A stretch of DNA of 64,000 nucleotides from the NCBI GenBank assembly GCA_964468205.1, contig CAYXVG010000022.1, forward strand, positions 39,693-103,692, in the 5' to 3' direction. The DNA comes from CAWELS01 sp964468205 (GTDB lineage Bacteria > Acidobacteriota > Terriglobia > Bryobacterales > Bryobacteraceae). Every line of letters begins with the position of its first letter. Positions within the stretch are counted from its first letter, which is position 1. Position numbers and translations under genes: made by a program. The notes under the pieces were generated by a model. That model was given only the letters and a program-made list of their open reading frames with translations, was not told the DNA's origin and made no database searches. Shown here piece after piece: positions 28,832 to 37,519 of this stretch.

Positions 28832-30104
28832 GGACCTCCACCTCTTCCTTCTCGACACCCAGCCTGTCCGGCTCCTTCAACATCCCCTTCCAGCGGGCGT
28901 ACATCCAGATCACCGCCGTCGAACAACTGAATATGCCTGCTACCGTTCCAATCGTCCGGATTTCATAATGGTCGGTGGCCCACCCGGTCACCGCCATCGA
29001 TATCATCATCGTTCCCCAGGTCAGCGTCTCGATCGTCGCAAAAACGCGGCCCCGGTACGCGTCTGGTACATGCCGCAGCAGCAGCGTCATATTCATGATG
29101 GCGGCGATGCCCATCCCGGACCGTGACATCGCAATGAAAACGAGAACCAGCCAGAACGGGCGGCTCTGGCTGAAGGCAATATAGGAGAGGCCGTGGATCC
29201 AGAACACGGCCGTCAGCAGACGCTTGTAGCCTTCAAAACTCAACCCCGAGCCGACCTTGTTCGCAAACGTTCCTCCGATGATCAGCCCGACGCCCGCGCA
29301 GCCCCAAATGGTCCCCATGCCGGCCGGTCCGTACGGGTAAACCACCTCCCCGAACAACGTGAACAGAATCTGCGCCGCGCCTCCGCCCGAGGCCCAGCCG
29401 ATGTGGACCAGCGCGATGGTGAGAAGCAGTGGAACCGAGCGCATGTACTTCAAACCATCCAAGTACTCGTCGAGCGGCCGCAGGACTCCGGCCTCGGTCA
29501 GAGCCTTGCGTTCGGCCTTGAACCCCTTCGGCGCCTGCAGTCGCGCGATGCAGATCGCCGAAAAGACAAACGAGACGGAGTTGAAAACAAACGCCCACTG
29601 ATAGCCGAACTTCATCGCCGTCACCCCTCCCAGCAGGGCGCCGAGGGTCACGGCGGTCCACTGGGTTGTCTTCGTCAGCGAGTTCGCGGCGTGCAACTCC
29701 TCCTTGGTCGTGATGGTAGGCAGAATGGCCGCCCGGCCGCTCGTAAAGAATGGCGAAGCGAACATCAGCAGGAAGCTCAGGATAAAAAGCAACCACGTTT
29801 GTTCGGGATCGGTCGCAAAGATGAAGCAGAATCCTACCAGCGCCCGCGCCAGATCACTGGCGATCATGAGGTGCTTCCGGTCCATCCGGTCGAGCAATAC
29901 TCCGGCGACGGGCCCGGCCAACACAACCGGCAACGCCCGGGCGATCATAATGCCGCTCACGATGATCCCGGAATTCGTGTTATGGAGCGCGAGACTGAAG
30001 ACGGCGATCGTGTTGAAGTGGTCGCCAATCTCGGACACAATCTGGCCAATCCAAGAATACCGGTAGTTGCGATTCTGCCAGAGAAGCTGCCGAAAAGTGA
30101 TCAT
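28812..30104 (-). CDS. MFS transporter, EntS/MFS_3-like exporter
   Basis: About twelve hydrophobic segments are spread over 430 residues. The MFS signature DRMDRKHLMIASD lies in the first cytoplasmic loop, and RGRVFATIETLTWG follows near the C-terminal half. The opening LLWQNRNYRYSWIGQIVSEIGDHFNTIAVFSL resembles MFS_3 exporters such as enterobactin exporter EntS and macrolide exporters. Cargo cannot be assigned. Start ATG 30104 overlaps the EamA gene stop by ATGA; an in-frame ATG at 30125 is possible. This is the fifth gene of the overlapping chain. Confidence 0.85.
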   Translation of the reverse strand: MITFRQLLWQNRNYRYSWIGQIVSEIGDHFNTIAVFSLALHNTNSGIIVSGIMIARALPVVLAGPVAGVLLDRMDRKHLMIASDLARALVGFCFIFATDPEQTWLLFILSFLLMFASPFFTSGRAAILPTITTKEELHAANSLTKTTQWTAVTLGALLGGVTAMKFGYQWAFVFNSVSFVFSAICIARLQAPKGFKAERKALTEAGVLRPLDEYLDGLKYMRSVPLLLTIALVHIGWASGGGAAQILFTLFGEVVYPYGPAGMGTIWGCAGVGLIIGGTFANKVGSGLSFEGYKRLLTAVFWIHGLSYIAFSQSRPFWLVLVFIAMSRSGMGIAAIMNMTLLLRHVPDAYRGRVFATIETLTWGTMMISMAVTGWATDHYEIRTIGTVAGIFSCSTAVIWMYARWKGMLKEPDRLGVEKEEVEVHGEPGI

Positions 30105-30997
30105 CCGCTCCGTTCCGTAATCCATACCCCGGTGAGTACCAGGGCGCCCCCGGCCAAGACGGCGTAAGTAACATTCTCTCCCAGCCAGGCGGCCGCCAGC
30201 AGAGTGGCGAGAAACGGTTCCAGGTACGTGAGCGCCGCCACCCGCGAGGCAGCCATGTGGGAAAGGGCATGGTAGTAGATCAGATAGCAGACCACCGACG
30301 GCAACAGAGCCATGTATAGCAAGCTCGCCCAGGCGCTTGCCGGGACGCCCGCGAAATCAAAGCGCGACGCCTCCCAAAGCGTCACCGGAGCCAGGGCCGC
30401 GGCACACGCCACATAGCCGAACGTATTCACGGTAATGCTCCCGAGCCGGGCCGAAGCCGGCCGGCCGAATACGGTGAACAACGCGAAAGCGAGCGTCGCG
30501 GCCAGGATCAGAGCGTCGCCGGCCAGCGTCGCCTGCCGGGTCTCGTCCGGGACAACCTGCAAGGCCAGAACGCCGGCCGCCGCCACCGCCATCCCGGCTA
30601 TCTTGCGTCCCGTGAGCCGCTCATGCTTCAGGGCCGAGGCCACCAACAACACCAGAATCGGCGTCAGCGAAAAGACAATCACGCCGTGCGCCACCGAAGT
30701 ACGCTTGATGCCCACCAGGAAGCACACCTGGTTGCCCGCCAGCCCCAGCATGCCGATGCCAAGGAGCGCCGGCAGGTCCGCGCGGCTCCACCGGTGCTCC
30801 CGGATCCTCCACCCTTCCCAGATATAGACCGGAAGAATAAACAGCGCCGCCAGCGTCATCCGCAATCCGCCCGTGAGGAGGGGAGGAATGTGCATCACCG
30901 CGAACTTCGCGATCACGAAGTTCGCCGACCACAGCACGATCATCAACCCGAGCAGCGCCCACAGATAGCGCGGCACGGGCTTCTCGCCCGCTGTCAA
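30101..30997 (-). CDS. EamA (DMT) family transporter
   Basis: The 298-residue protein has about ten membrane helices arranged as two EamA repeats. The first starts PRYLWALLGLMIVLWSANFVI and the second LAFALFTVFGRPASARLG; each repeat ends with a short helix motif such as VLALQV or YLEPFLATLLAAAWLGE. Drug/metabolite transporters of this type often export amino acids or related metabolites, which would fit an amino-acid-modifying operon, but this is inference. The start is TTG 30997, with GAGGAG five bases upstream, overlapping the NSAR-like gene stop (TTGA). Confidence 0.88.
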   Translation of the reverse strand: MTAGEKPVPRYLWALLGLMIVLWSANFVIAKFAVMHIPPLLTGGLRMTLAALFILPVYIWEGWRIREHRWSRADLPALLGIGMLGLAGNQVCFLVGIKRTSVAHGVIVFSLTPILVLLVASALKHERLTGRKIAGMAVAAAGVLALQVVPDETRQATLAGDALILAATLAFALFTVFGRPASARLGSITVNTFGYVACAAALAPVTLWEASRFDFAGVPASAWASLLYMALLPSVVCYLIYYHALSHMAASRVAALTYLEPFLATLLAAAWLGENVTYAVLAGGALVLTGVWITERSG

Positions 30998-32109
30998 CCG
31001 ATCTCCTCACGGCGCTCTGTCAGATGCTCGATATAGTCGAGATCCAGCTCGTAACCGAATCCGGGCTCATCGCGCAGCAGAATCGTGCCGCGTCCGGTTG
31101 TCTCCACCGGTGGCGTGATGATGTCCCGCGCAAAGTAGCGCCTCGAGGCTGAGACATCGCCTGGCAATACGAAATTTGGCAGCGTGGCGAGAGCGATGTT
31201 GTGCGCGCGCCCGATCCCCGCCTCGAGCATGCCCCCGCACCAGACCGGGACGCCGTTCCGCTCGGCCACGTCATGAACGGCTTTCGCCCCGGCGAAGCCG
31301 CCCACCCGCCCCAACTTGATGTTGATGATCCGGCAGGCCCCGAGCCGGATCGCCTGCTCCGCATGGTGCGCCGAACGAATACACTCGTCCAGGCAGACCG
31401 GCGTCTGGAGCTGCGCCTGGAGCTTGGAATGGTCGATGATGTCATCCCATTCGAGCGGCTGCTCAATCATCATCAGGTAAAATTCATCCAAAGCTTTAAG
31501 CCGCTCAACATCCGCCAATGTATAGGCTGAATTCGCATCCGCCATCAGCTTGATGCCAGGCCACTTTTCCCTCACGCGCCGCAGCACTTCAACATCCCAG
31601 CCCGGCTTGATCTTGAGTTTGATCCGCTGGTAGCCGGCCGCGAGTTCGCACTCGATCTTCTCGAGCAGTTGCTCCACCGAATCCTGAATGCCGATCGACA
31701 CGCCGCACGGAATCTCCCTCCGCGCGCCGCCACCGATCTGCTCATACAGTGGACGGCCGGCCATCCGCGCCTCCAGGTCCCAGATCGCGCACTCCACACC
31801 CGCTCGGGTCATGTAATGGCCACGGATACCCGGCAGTTTCCGGTAGACGTCGCCCGCCTTCTCAATCCGCGCCTCTAAAAGCCGCGGACCAATTAGTTCG
31901 CCCAGCAGCAGCCAGGCTCCGTCCACAAACTCCTCGTTAAAATAAGGAGCCTCCCCGCAGGTGACCTCGCCCCAGCCGGAGATGCCCTCTCCAACCGCCT
32001 CCACGACAATGATTCGCCGGTGCGTCGTCCGGCCAAAGCTGGTCTCGAAGAAATGCACCAGCGGCATCCGGATCTGCCGGAGTATGATGCGTTCGATCCT
32101 TATTCCCAT
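30994..32109 (-). CDS. N-succinylamino acid racemase / o-succinylbenzoate synthase-like enolase
   Basis: The 371-residue protein is of the MenC2 (OSBS/NSAR) branch of the enolase superfamily. The catalytic KxK is K164-L-K166 within RIKLKIKPG. Metal ligands are in DAN (D191), IEQP (E216) and LDECIRS (D241). The second catalytic lysine is in NIKLGRVGG (K265), and the closing GGMLEAGIGR block is present. OSBS makes o-succinylbenzoate for menaquinone; NSAR racemises N-succinyl or N-acyl amino acids, and some enzymes do both. The upstream COG3375-like acetyltransferase favours NSAR, as in the Geobacillus D-to-L amino acid pathway. A menaquinone role (menC) is the alternative. Confidence 0.85.
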   Translation of the reverse strand: MGIRIERIILRQIRMPLVHFFETSFGRTTHRRIIVVEAVGEGISGWGEVTCGEAPYFNEEFVDGAWLLLGELIGPRLLEARIEKAGDVYRKLPGIRGHYMTRAGVECAIWDLEARMAGRPLYEQIGGGARREIPCGVSIGIQDSVEQLLEKIECELAAGYQRIKLKIKPGWDVEVLRRVREKWPGIKLMADANSAYTLADVERLKALDEFYLMMIEQPLEWDDIIDHSKLQAQLQTPVCLDECIRSAHHAEQAIRLGACRIINIKLGRVGGFAGAKAVHDVAERNGVPVWCGGMLEAGIGRAHNIALATLPNFVLPGDVSASRRYFARDIITPPVETTGRGTILLRDEPGFGYELDLDYIEHLTERREEIG

Positions 32110-32831
32110 TTTCCGAAGAGATAGGCGCCGTGCTCCGCCGTCCGTTCAAACCCAATCACCGAGAGGCCCGCCTCGAAGTACCGCTCGAAGTTATCCGTCG
32201 CTTCCGACTGAATCCGTAGAGCTTGCGGTACGTCTGCCGACCGTATCTCATAAATCGCCGCCGGAATCTCGATGCGGGCTTCCACCACAACACGCTCCCG
32301 CGGCCGCCCCTCGATCGCCGCCACAACCCTTGGATGGTCCAGGCGCCACTCGGCCACGCAGCGGTCCGTTGGCATCCCGGAATGCAACTTGCTCGTCGTG
32401 ATTCCGTAGGCGTTCCGGATGTAGCGGCGAACGATGACCCCGAGCCGCTCGATGTTGAAGTACGCGTTCTTGATCTCGAGCGGGTCAAACGTCCACTCCA
32501 CCAGCCGGATGCCGCGTCCAAGCGCCTCCGCCCGCTGCTCCAGTTTCAATCCTCGCCCGACACCCTGGTTCTGGTACTCCTCCAGCACTCCTGTCATATG
32601 GCTGTGCAGGTAGTTCTCGCCACCGCCATTCTTGATCCCGGGAATGGAGTAGCTGTACCCGATCAGCCGGCCGCCGTCATAAGCTCCGATCATCTGCCCG
32701 CCAACCTTAACCGAGACAGCGAACAACCGCGCCGGGATCACCTCCACATCATCGAAGCCCCATACCGCTTTCTGCACGGAAATCGCTTCCTGGAACTCGC
32801 TCATCTTTGTAAGGCAACGATACGTGATCAT
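32100..32831 (-). CDS. GNAT N-acyltransferase (COG3375-like)
   Basis: The 243-residue protein has GNAT features: FAVSVKVGGQMIGAYDGGRLIGYSYS as beta strands of motifs D/A, then HSHMTGVLEEYQNQGVGRGLKL, whose Q/R-x-x-G-x-G/A acetyl-CoA loop is QGVGRG. A C-terminal part is family-specific. In Geobacillus, a GNAT beside NSAR is a succinyl-CoA:D-amino acid N-succinyltransferase, and the linked enzymes invert D- to L-amino acids. Here it overlaps the NSAR-like gene by 10 bases and mazG by 4, so an analogous role is likely. No desuccinylase is in the chain. Confidence 0.8.
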   Translation of the reverse strand: MITYRCLTKMSEFQEAISVQKAVWGFDDVEVIPARLFAVSVKVGGQMIGAYDGGRLIGYSYSIPGIKNGGGENYLHSHMTGVLEEYQNQGVGRGLKLEQRAEALGRGIRLVEWTFDPLEIKNAYFNIERLGVIVRRYIRNAYGITTSKLHSGMPTDRCVAEWRLDHPRVVAAIEGRPRERVVVEARIEIPAAIYEIRSADVPQALRIQSEATDNFERYFEAGLSVIGFERTAEHGAYLFGKWE

Positions 32832-33661
32832 TCGCTCCGCTTAGCCTCTTGCCACAGCGCTTCCATCTCCTCGAGGTTGGAGTCCGTAAGCGCCTTGCCC
32901 GCTTCGCGAAGCCGCCGCTCAACATATCCGAAGCGGCGGCGAAACTTCGCGTTTGCCTTGCGCAGAGCCTGTTCGGGATCTACTTGAATATGTCGCGCTA
33001 AATTAACGACAACAAAAAGAATATCTCCAAGTTCATCTTCCAGCGGATGGGTCGCCGAGGAAAGCTCCGCTCCCACCCCGTCCGGATACTCCTCGCGGGC
33101 GCACGCTAGCTCATCCAACTCTTCGTGGAGCTTGTCCACCACGTGCTCGGTAGTCTCCCAGTCGAAGCCGACCGCCGCCACCTTCGAGGAGATTTGCGCC
33201 GCCTCGGCCAGGGCCGGCTGGGAACGGGGCACCCCGGCCAGCATATCCGGCTGCTTCCGCTTCCCGCTCTGCTCCTCGGCCTTAATCTCCTCCCAACGCT
33301 TCTTCACCTTGCCGGCCGTGTCCGCATCACCCTCTCCGAACACGTGCGGATGCCGCCGAACCAGTTTCTCATTGATCGCATCGAGCGAATCGTGAATCGA
33401 AAAATGTCCTTCTTCTTGAGCCATTTGCGCGTAAAACACGCACTGAAGCATGAGGTCGCCCAACTCCTCGGCCAGGGCCGGCCAGTCACGTTGATCGATT
33501 GACTCGAGTACTTCGTAAGTCTCTTCCAGGGTGTACGGCTTGATCGTATCGAAAGTCTGCTCGCGATCCCAGGGACAGCCGTCCGGCGCGCGTAGCCGGG
33601 CCATGATCTCGACCAGGCGTTCGAAGCGTTCACCGCTGGTTGGGGGCTTACTATCGGACAT
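32828..33661 (-). CDS. mazG: MazG nucleoside triphosphate pyrophosphohydrolase
   Basis: The 277-residue protein contains two MazG repeats. The first runs LRAPDGCPWDREQTFDTIKPYTLEETYEVLE with PALAEELGDLMLQCVFYAQMA; the second has DKLHEELDELACAREE with LEDELGDILFVVVNLARH. The E-E-x-x-E and D-x-x-x-D metal clusters are visible in both. MazG hydrolyses NTPs to NMP and PPi, a housecleaning activity that also tempers (p)ppGpp responses. ATG 33661 is preferred over 33700. It begins the chain of seven overlapping genes and lies 35 bases after the phosphatase lipoprotein gene. Confidence 0.93.
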   Translation of the reverse strand: MSDSKPPTSGERFERLVEIMARLRAPDGCPWDREQTFDTIKPYTLEETYEVLESIDQRDWPALAEELGDLMLQCVFYAQMAQEEGHFSIHDSLDAINEKLVRRHPHVFGEGDADTAGKVKKRWEEIKAEEQSGKRKQPDMLAGVPRSQPALAEAAQISSKVAAVGFDWETTEHVVDKLHEELDELACAREEYPDGVGAELSSATHPLEDELGDILFVVVNLARHIQVDPEQALRKANAKFRRRFGYVERRLREAGKALTDSNLEEMEALWQEAKRSE

Positions 33662-33696
33662 ACGGCTCAGGCGGAATTTCAGGGTACCATAGCGGC

Positions 33697-34284
33697 TCAC
33701 TCCGGCCGGTCGGGAGTGTCGGCGCCGTAGTTACTCTTGGTTATCTCCGCCGCGCCCGTGCCACACAGTTCGATGAGCCAGACGTCGTCGTAGTCCGGGC
33801 TACAGATCTGGCCTTCGCAGGAGAACCACTCCGAAGCGTTCCGCTCCACGGCCTCCTGACCGAACTGTTCGAGAATCGGGCGCACGCTGTCGCTGTGGCC
33901 CGCCACGACGATGACCTGCTCCCCGCTCCCCCCGGCGTGCAACCTCCCCACCGCGCCCGCGATGGCCGCGTAGTCATGGGCTTCCGTCTGCAGTTCGCTC
34001 ACCTCGCCGGATTCTTTGCCCCATTCGAGCGCCGGCGCCACCGTCTGCCGGGTTCGTTCAAAAGGCGTGTAGAGGACGGCGGCCAGCCGTCCTTCTTCCT
34101 CCGCCACCAGATCCCGCAGCGCCTCCGCCCGCCGATGACCAGCATCGTTCAGCAACTCGTTGTCACGATCCGCGTGGCGGACGACGAAAACAGTGGTTTG
34201 CGATTCGCCGGCGGGACAGGCGTCCTCGGGCGCGCCACCGCACGCCCCCAAAAGCAGAATCATTGCGGCCAAGGTCCGGACCAT
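33697..34284 (-). CDS. Histidine phosphatase (SixA-like) lipoprotein
   Basis: A lipoprotein signal (VRTLAAMILLLGAC, lipobox LGAC) is followed by the histidine phosphatase core: VFVVRHADRDNELLNDAGHRRAEALRDLV with the RHA motif, the Arg of FERTRQT, and VVAGHSDSV with the second His. These are the catalytic residues of the branch 1 fold (phosphoglycerate mutase-like). By lipidation the protein should be in the outer or inner membrane, facing the periplasm; the phosphorylated substrate is unknown. The start at 34284 yields a normal signal; upstream residues do not. Confidence 0.85.
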   Translation of the reverse strand: MVRTLAAMILLLGACGGAPEDACPAGESQTTVFVVRHADRDNELLNDAGHRRAEALRDLVAEEEGRLAAVLYTPFERTRQTVAPALEWGKESGEVSELQTEAHDYAAIAGAVGRLHAGGSGEQVIVVAGHSDSVRPILEQFGQEAVERNASEWFSCEGQICSPDYDDVWLIELCGTGAAEITKSNYGADTPDRPE

Positions 34285-34333
34285 GACTCCATCATATGCC
34301 CCGCCGGACGCCGGCCCCCACCCTGCCGCCGTT

Positions 34334-35044
34334 TTACAGTTCCTTGACGGCAATAACCCGGAAGCGGTGCTGGCCGCCCTCCACCCAGCGCTTTCCGGCA
34401 TGGACCTGCACGGCGATCATTCCCTCCGTGGCCCCGCCGGCCGCGTGGTTCTCGGTGTCCGTCCAGTCGACGATCTGCGTGCCGTTCATCCAGACCTGTA
34501 TGTGCGGCACTTCCCCTTCGATCCGAGCGCGGATCGAGTTCCAGTCGTCTTTCTTCCAAACCTCTTTCCAATTCTCGCCGCGGGCGCCTTTCACCCCTTC
34601 GAGCCGCTCGCCGTAAATGCCGCCCACCGAGCCGTTCTCGAGGTAGTCGAGCATCACCTGGTACGCCTGGCCCGCTTCGTTCGAGCGAAGAAACAAACCG
34701 CCGTCGCAGCCGAAGTCCGGCTTCAACTCAATGTAGACCTCGAAGTCTCCATAGGTCTGATCGGTAAGCAGGATTCCGCCCTTGTCCGGAGGGTTCTGCT
34801 CGCCGATTAGTACTCCGTCCACGACTTCCCATTTCGGAGTCGTGCCATGGTGGTTGGTCTTGCTGATGTGCCAGCCACTGAGATCCTTGCCATTGAAGAG
34901 GGGCGTAAACCCTTCGGGGGCGCCGCCCAGGGGTCCCGCGGCGGTTTCGGCTGGTTCCGCGGCTGTCTCGGGTTCGGGAGCAGGTCCCTCCCCCGCGCAG
35001 CCGATGAGGAGGAGAACAGAAAACAGAATCAACACGTGTTTCAT
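34334..35044 (-). CDS. DUF1080 lipoprotein (3-keto-disaccharide hydrolase-like)
   Basis: The 236-residue protein has a lipobox signal (MKHVLILFSVLLLIGCAGE) and a Pro/Ala/Glu-rich linker. The DUF1080 fold follows: FTPLFNGKDLSGWHISK, LLTDQTYGDFEVYIELKPDFGCDGGLFLRSNE, DWNSIRARIEGEVPHIQVWMNGTQIVDW and MIAVQVHAGKRW. The fold binds or cleaves glycans at the cell surface. It has the same domain as the gene at 20882, but is lipid-anchored where that one has a Sec signal. It lies upstream of the phosphatase gene by 49 bases on the same strand. Confidence 0.87.
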   Translation of the reverse strand: MKHVLILFSVLLLIGCAGEGPAPEPETAAEPAETAAGPLGGAPEGFTPLFNGKDLSGWHISKTNHHGTTPKWEVVDGVLIGEQNPPDKGGILLTDQTYGDFEVYIELKPDFGCDGGLFLRSNEAGQAYQVMLDYLENGSVGGIYGERLEGVKGARGENWKEVWKKDDWNSIRARIEGEVPHIQVWMNGTQIVDWTDTENHAAGGATEGMIAVQVHAGKRWVEGGQHRFRVIAVKEL

Positions 35045-35132
35045 AGATCTCGATCATACATCTAACGAATGCCGCGCGCCATCTTGGACAATCCGCCGGC
35101 CCCCTGGCTCGCCCGTTCTCTGATTGGAGCCC

Positions 35133-35184
35133 CGCGGCAGCCACCTGTCAGTCCGCACCGCGGCAGCCACCTGTCAGTCCGCAC
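35133..35184 (+). repeat. 26-bp perfect tandem repeat, two copies
   Basis: Copies at 35133-35158 and 35159-35184 are identical, and a four-base start of a third follows. Each copy carries CTGTCA. The copy at 35171-35176 is spaced 18 bases from TATGAT, so it may serve as a -35 element for the RraA-like gene. Confidence 0.85.
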
Positions 35185-35200
35185 CGCGACAGGGTATGAT
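35171..35200 (+). promoter_or_regulatory. Candidate promoter for RraA-like gene
   Basis: CTGTCA (35171-35176) and TATGAT (35195-35200) are separated by 18 bases and lie 31 bases before the ATG at 35232. The -35 box is in the second copy of the 26-bp repeat, and the first copy would place another at 35145. Evidence is by eye only. Confidence 0.45.
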
Positions 35201-35231
35201 TTTACGAGTACAGTTGGAGGTCTACCCGCTC

Positions 35232-36029
35232 ATGAGACTATCTGTTCTTCTACTCATCCTTCTTGCGATTTCGGTCCCCGCCGCGGCGCAGAAGGATTTC
35301 ATCGAGGTCAAGACTTACACCCTCGAGCAGGACCGCGAGATCCTGAAACTCTACGGGGGTCTCCGCGTCGCCGATGTCTCCGACGGCATGGACATGGTCG
35401 GCCTGCCGGACGTCGGACTGATGGATCCCGCCATCCGCCCTCTCTGGCGCGACGTCGACGACATGTCGCATATCTTCGCCGGCATCGCCGTCACCGTCCG
35501 CTACGTGCCCGCCAACCGCCGCCCGGGCAAGATGGCGCCCGACGAGTTCCGCAAGTGGGAAGGCTGGTGGTACAACGAGCTATCCCCGGAACCATTCACC
35601 GAATACCTGCGCGAGGGCTCCGCCATCGTGATTGACGGCACCGATGACGGCGACTCCGGCACTATCGGTTCGAACAACATCCTCGGCTGGAAGTCCCGCG
35701 GAGCCGTTGGCGTCATCACCAGCGGCGGCTCCCGCGACACCGACGAGATCATCAAGCAGAAGGTGCCTCTCTACTACCGCCGTCCCACCCGGGGGATCCG
35801 GCCGGGACGAAACTTCGTCGAATCCGTCCAGAAGCCTGTAACCTGCGGCGGCGTCCTGGTCCGCCCGGGCGATGTGATCGTGGCCGATGGCGACGGTGTC
35901 ATCGTCGTGCCCCGCGAACAAGCTAAGGCGGTGGCCGAATTCGCGCACATCATCCTCGAGAATGACAAAGCCGGCCGCCGGCGCCTCTACGAGAAGCTCG
36001 GCATGCCGCTCGACGACACGGTGAAATAG
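35232..36029 (+). CDS. Secreted RraA-like (HMG/CHA aldolase family) protein
   Basis: The 265-residue protein has a Sec signal (MRLSVLLLILLAISVPAAAQ), then an RraA/MenG-type fold. The fold shows YGGLRVADVSDGMDM, SAIVIDGTDDGDSGTIG, WKSRGAVGVITSGGSRDTDE with the conserved Arg-Asp, and GGVLVRPGDVIVADGDGVIVVP. Members are class II aldolases of 4-hydroxy-4-methyl-2-oxoglutarate or regulators of RNase E; neither role is usual outside the cytoplasm. A conserved Asp in the common IDGAVRD motif is Ser here (TSGGSRD). The ATG at 35232 has GGAGGT ten bases upstream. Confidence 0.8.
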   Translation: MRLSVLLLILLAISVPAAAQKDFIEVKTYTLEQDREILKLYGGLRVADVSDGMDMVGLPDVGLMDPAIRPLWRDVDDMSHIFAGIAVTVRYVPANRRPGKMAPDEFRKWEGWWYNELSPEPFTEYLREGSAIVIDGTDDGDSGTIGSNNILGWKSRGAVGVITSGGSRDTDEIIKQKVPLYYRRPTRGIRPGRNFVESVQKPVTCGGVLVRPGDVIVADGDGVIVVPREQAKAVAEFAHIILENDKAGRRRLYEKLGMPLDDTVK

Positions 36030-36030
36030 T

Positions 36031-37467
36031 TTGGCTATCACAACCCGGCGCGCGGTTCTCTCGCTCGGGATCTCCACTGCTGCGTCCGCCGCCAGGCGCA
36101 GCACAAACTATCTGGCCTATGTGCGTGGCTGCGCGAACAGCATCCTGGCGGCCGGCGTGGATTTCCATGGCCCCAAAAAAACGCCGCTGTGGGCCGGAGT
36201 GATCGACGCCCGCGATCTCAGCGTCCCGCGCGAGGGAGTGCCGCCGCCGGCCGGCGTCCGCGAGCACGACCGCGCCGTTGGCGGGTCAAATCTGTATCAC
36301 GACGTGGTAACGCTCCGCGTCTTCCGCGTGCTCAGCGCGATCACCGGTGAACCGGAATTCGCCGCCGCCGCCCGCGCCTACATCGACTACTCCCTCCGCC
36401 ACGCGCGCAGCGAGCGCACCGGGTTCCTCGCCTGGGGCGAGCACCTCTACTACAACCTGTTCGAGGACAGAGTCGCCGTCGAGCGGAAATGGCACGAGTT
36501 ACTCGGCTGGACGCCCCCCTGGAAGGAACTTTGGGAGGTGAACCCCGAGGCAGTCGAGGCGGCCATCTCCGCCTTGCGATACCACTACTACGAAGACACC
36601 CCCGGCGCCCTCTTTAATCGCCACGCCCACTTTGACCGTCCCGAGTTCCAAGAACCCGGCGGGCAGCCCTGGATCAAACACGCCGGACTGCACGCCTACT
36701 CCTTCATGTTCCTGCATCGCAAGACCGGCGCCCGCAAATGGCTTGCCTGGAGCCGCGCCGCCGCGGATCTTTACTGGAGCCGCCGGAACCAATCCACCAA
36801 CCTCACGCTGAGCTGCATCGGCGATCCCCGCGAAAACTCCAAACACGCTTCCTCCGGCCAGGCTATGCTCGCCTACTGGCTGCTGAAGGCTTACCAAGTG
36901 AATCCGCGCGAGACCGGGCTGTGGAAGCACGCTGTCACTCTGCAGAAGGCCTACGATGAATACGCCTTCGACCCGGCTGGCTACCACTACAACGGGCGGA
37001 TCACCTTGGACGGCCAACGGATCGGCGAACCCGTGCAGCCCTGGAGCTTCGCCTATGGCGAGCCCACTATCCTGCCCTTCGGCCGCATCGCAGCGTACTT
37101 TGCCCGTACCGGGCAGGACCCGTCATTCCTGGAAGCCGCCCAGCGTGTCGCGCGAATTGCCCAGACGACGCCGGTCCCGGACGGCGCTTCGCTGCAAGGC
37201 TTGGCTTTTGCTCTGAATCTCAACCTCGATCTCTACGGCCTGACGAAACAGAGTGGCTATCTCGACGGCGCCCGCACCTACGCCGGCATCGCCATCGACC
37301 GCTTCTGGAGGAAGAACCCCACCGGCGGGCTCTTTGTCCGCGAGGCCGGCGATCCGTACTACGAAGCCAAAACCGGCGCCGGCGACTTGCTCGCCGGTCT
37401 CACCCGCCTGCACATTCACACGAATCGCTACGCGCGAGACCCGAACCTCTATGATTGGAGCTTCTGA
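36031..37467 (+). CDS. Exported six-hairpin (alpha/alpha toroid) protein, hypothetical
   Basis: The 478-residue protein opens with a twin-arginine leader (TRRAVLSLGISTAASA). It has repeated helical pairs rich in Trp and Tyr: GGSNLYHDVVTLRVFRVLSAITGE, AWGEHLYYNLFED, QPWIKHAGLHAYSFMFLHRKTG and SFAYGEPTILPFGRIAAYF. This is the look of (alpha/alpha)6 glycosidases or polysaccharide lyases of the GH88/GH105/PL type. I cannot name a family with certainty and see no catalytic pair that can be assigned. It starts (TTG 36031) two bases after the RraA-like gene, so the two are likely co-transcribed. Confidence 0.7.
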   Translation: MAITTRRAVLSLGISTAASAARRSTNYLAYVRGCANSILAAGVDFHGPKKTPLWAGVIDARDLSVPREGVPPPAGVREHDRAVGGSNLYHDVVTLRVFRVLSAITGEPEFAAAARAYIDYSLRHARSERTGFLAWGEHLYYNLFEDRVAVERKWHELLGWTPPWKELWEVNPEAVEAAISALRYHYYEDTPGALFNRHAHFDRPEFQEPGGQPWIKHAGLHAYSFMFLHRKTGARKWLAWSRAAADLYWSRRNQSTNLTLSCIGDPRENSKHASSGQAMLAYWLLKAYQVNPRETGLWKHAVTLQKAYDEYAFDPAGYHYNGRITLDGQRIGEPVQPWSFAYGEPTILPFGRIAAYFARTGQDPSFLEAAQRVARIAQTTPVPDGASLQGLAFALNLNLDLYGLTKQSGYLDGARTYAGIAIDRFWRKNPTGGLFVREAGDPYYEAKTGAGDLLAGLTRLHIHTNRYARDPNLYDWSF

Positions 37468-37519
37468 CTCCCCGGCGGGCCGCCGTGCCGGCCTCGCCCG
37501 CGGCTCACGGGACAGACAT

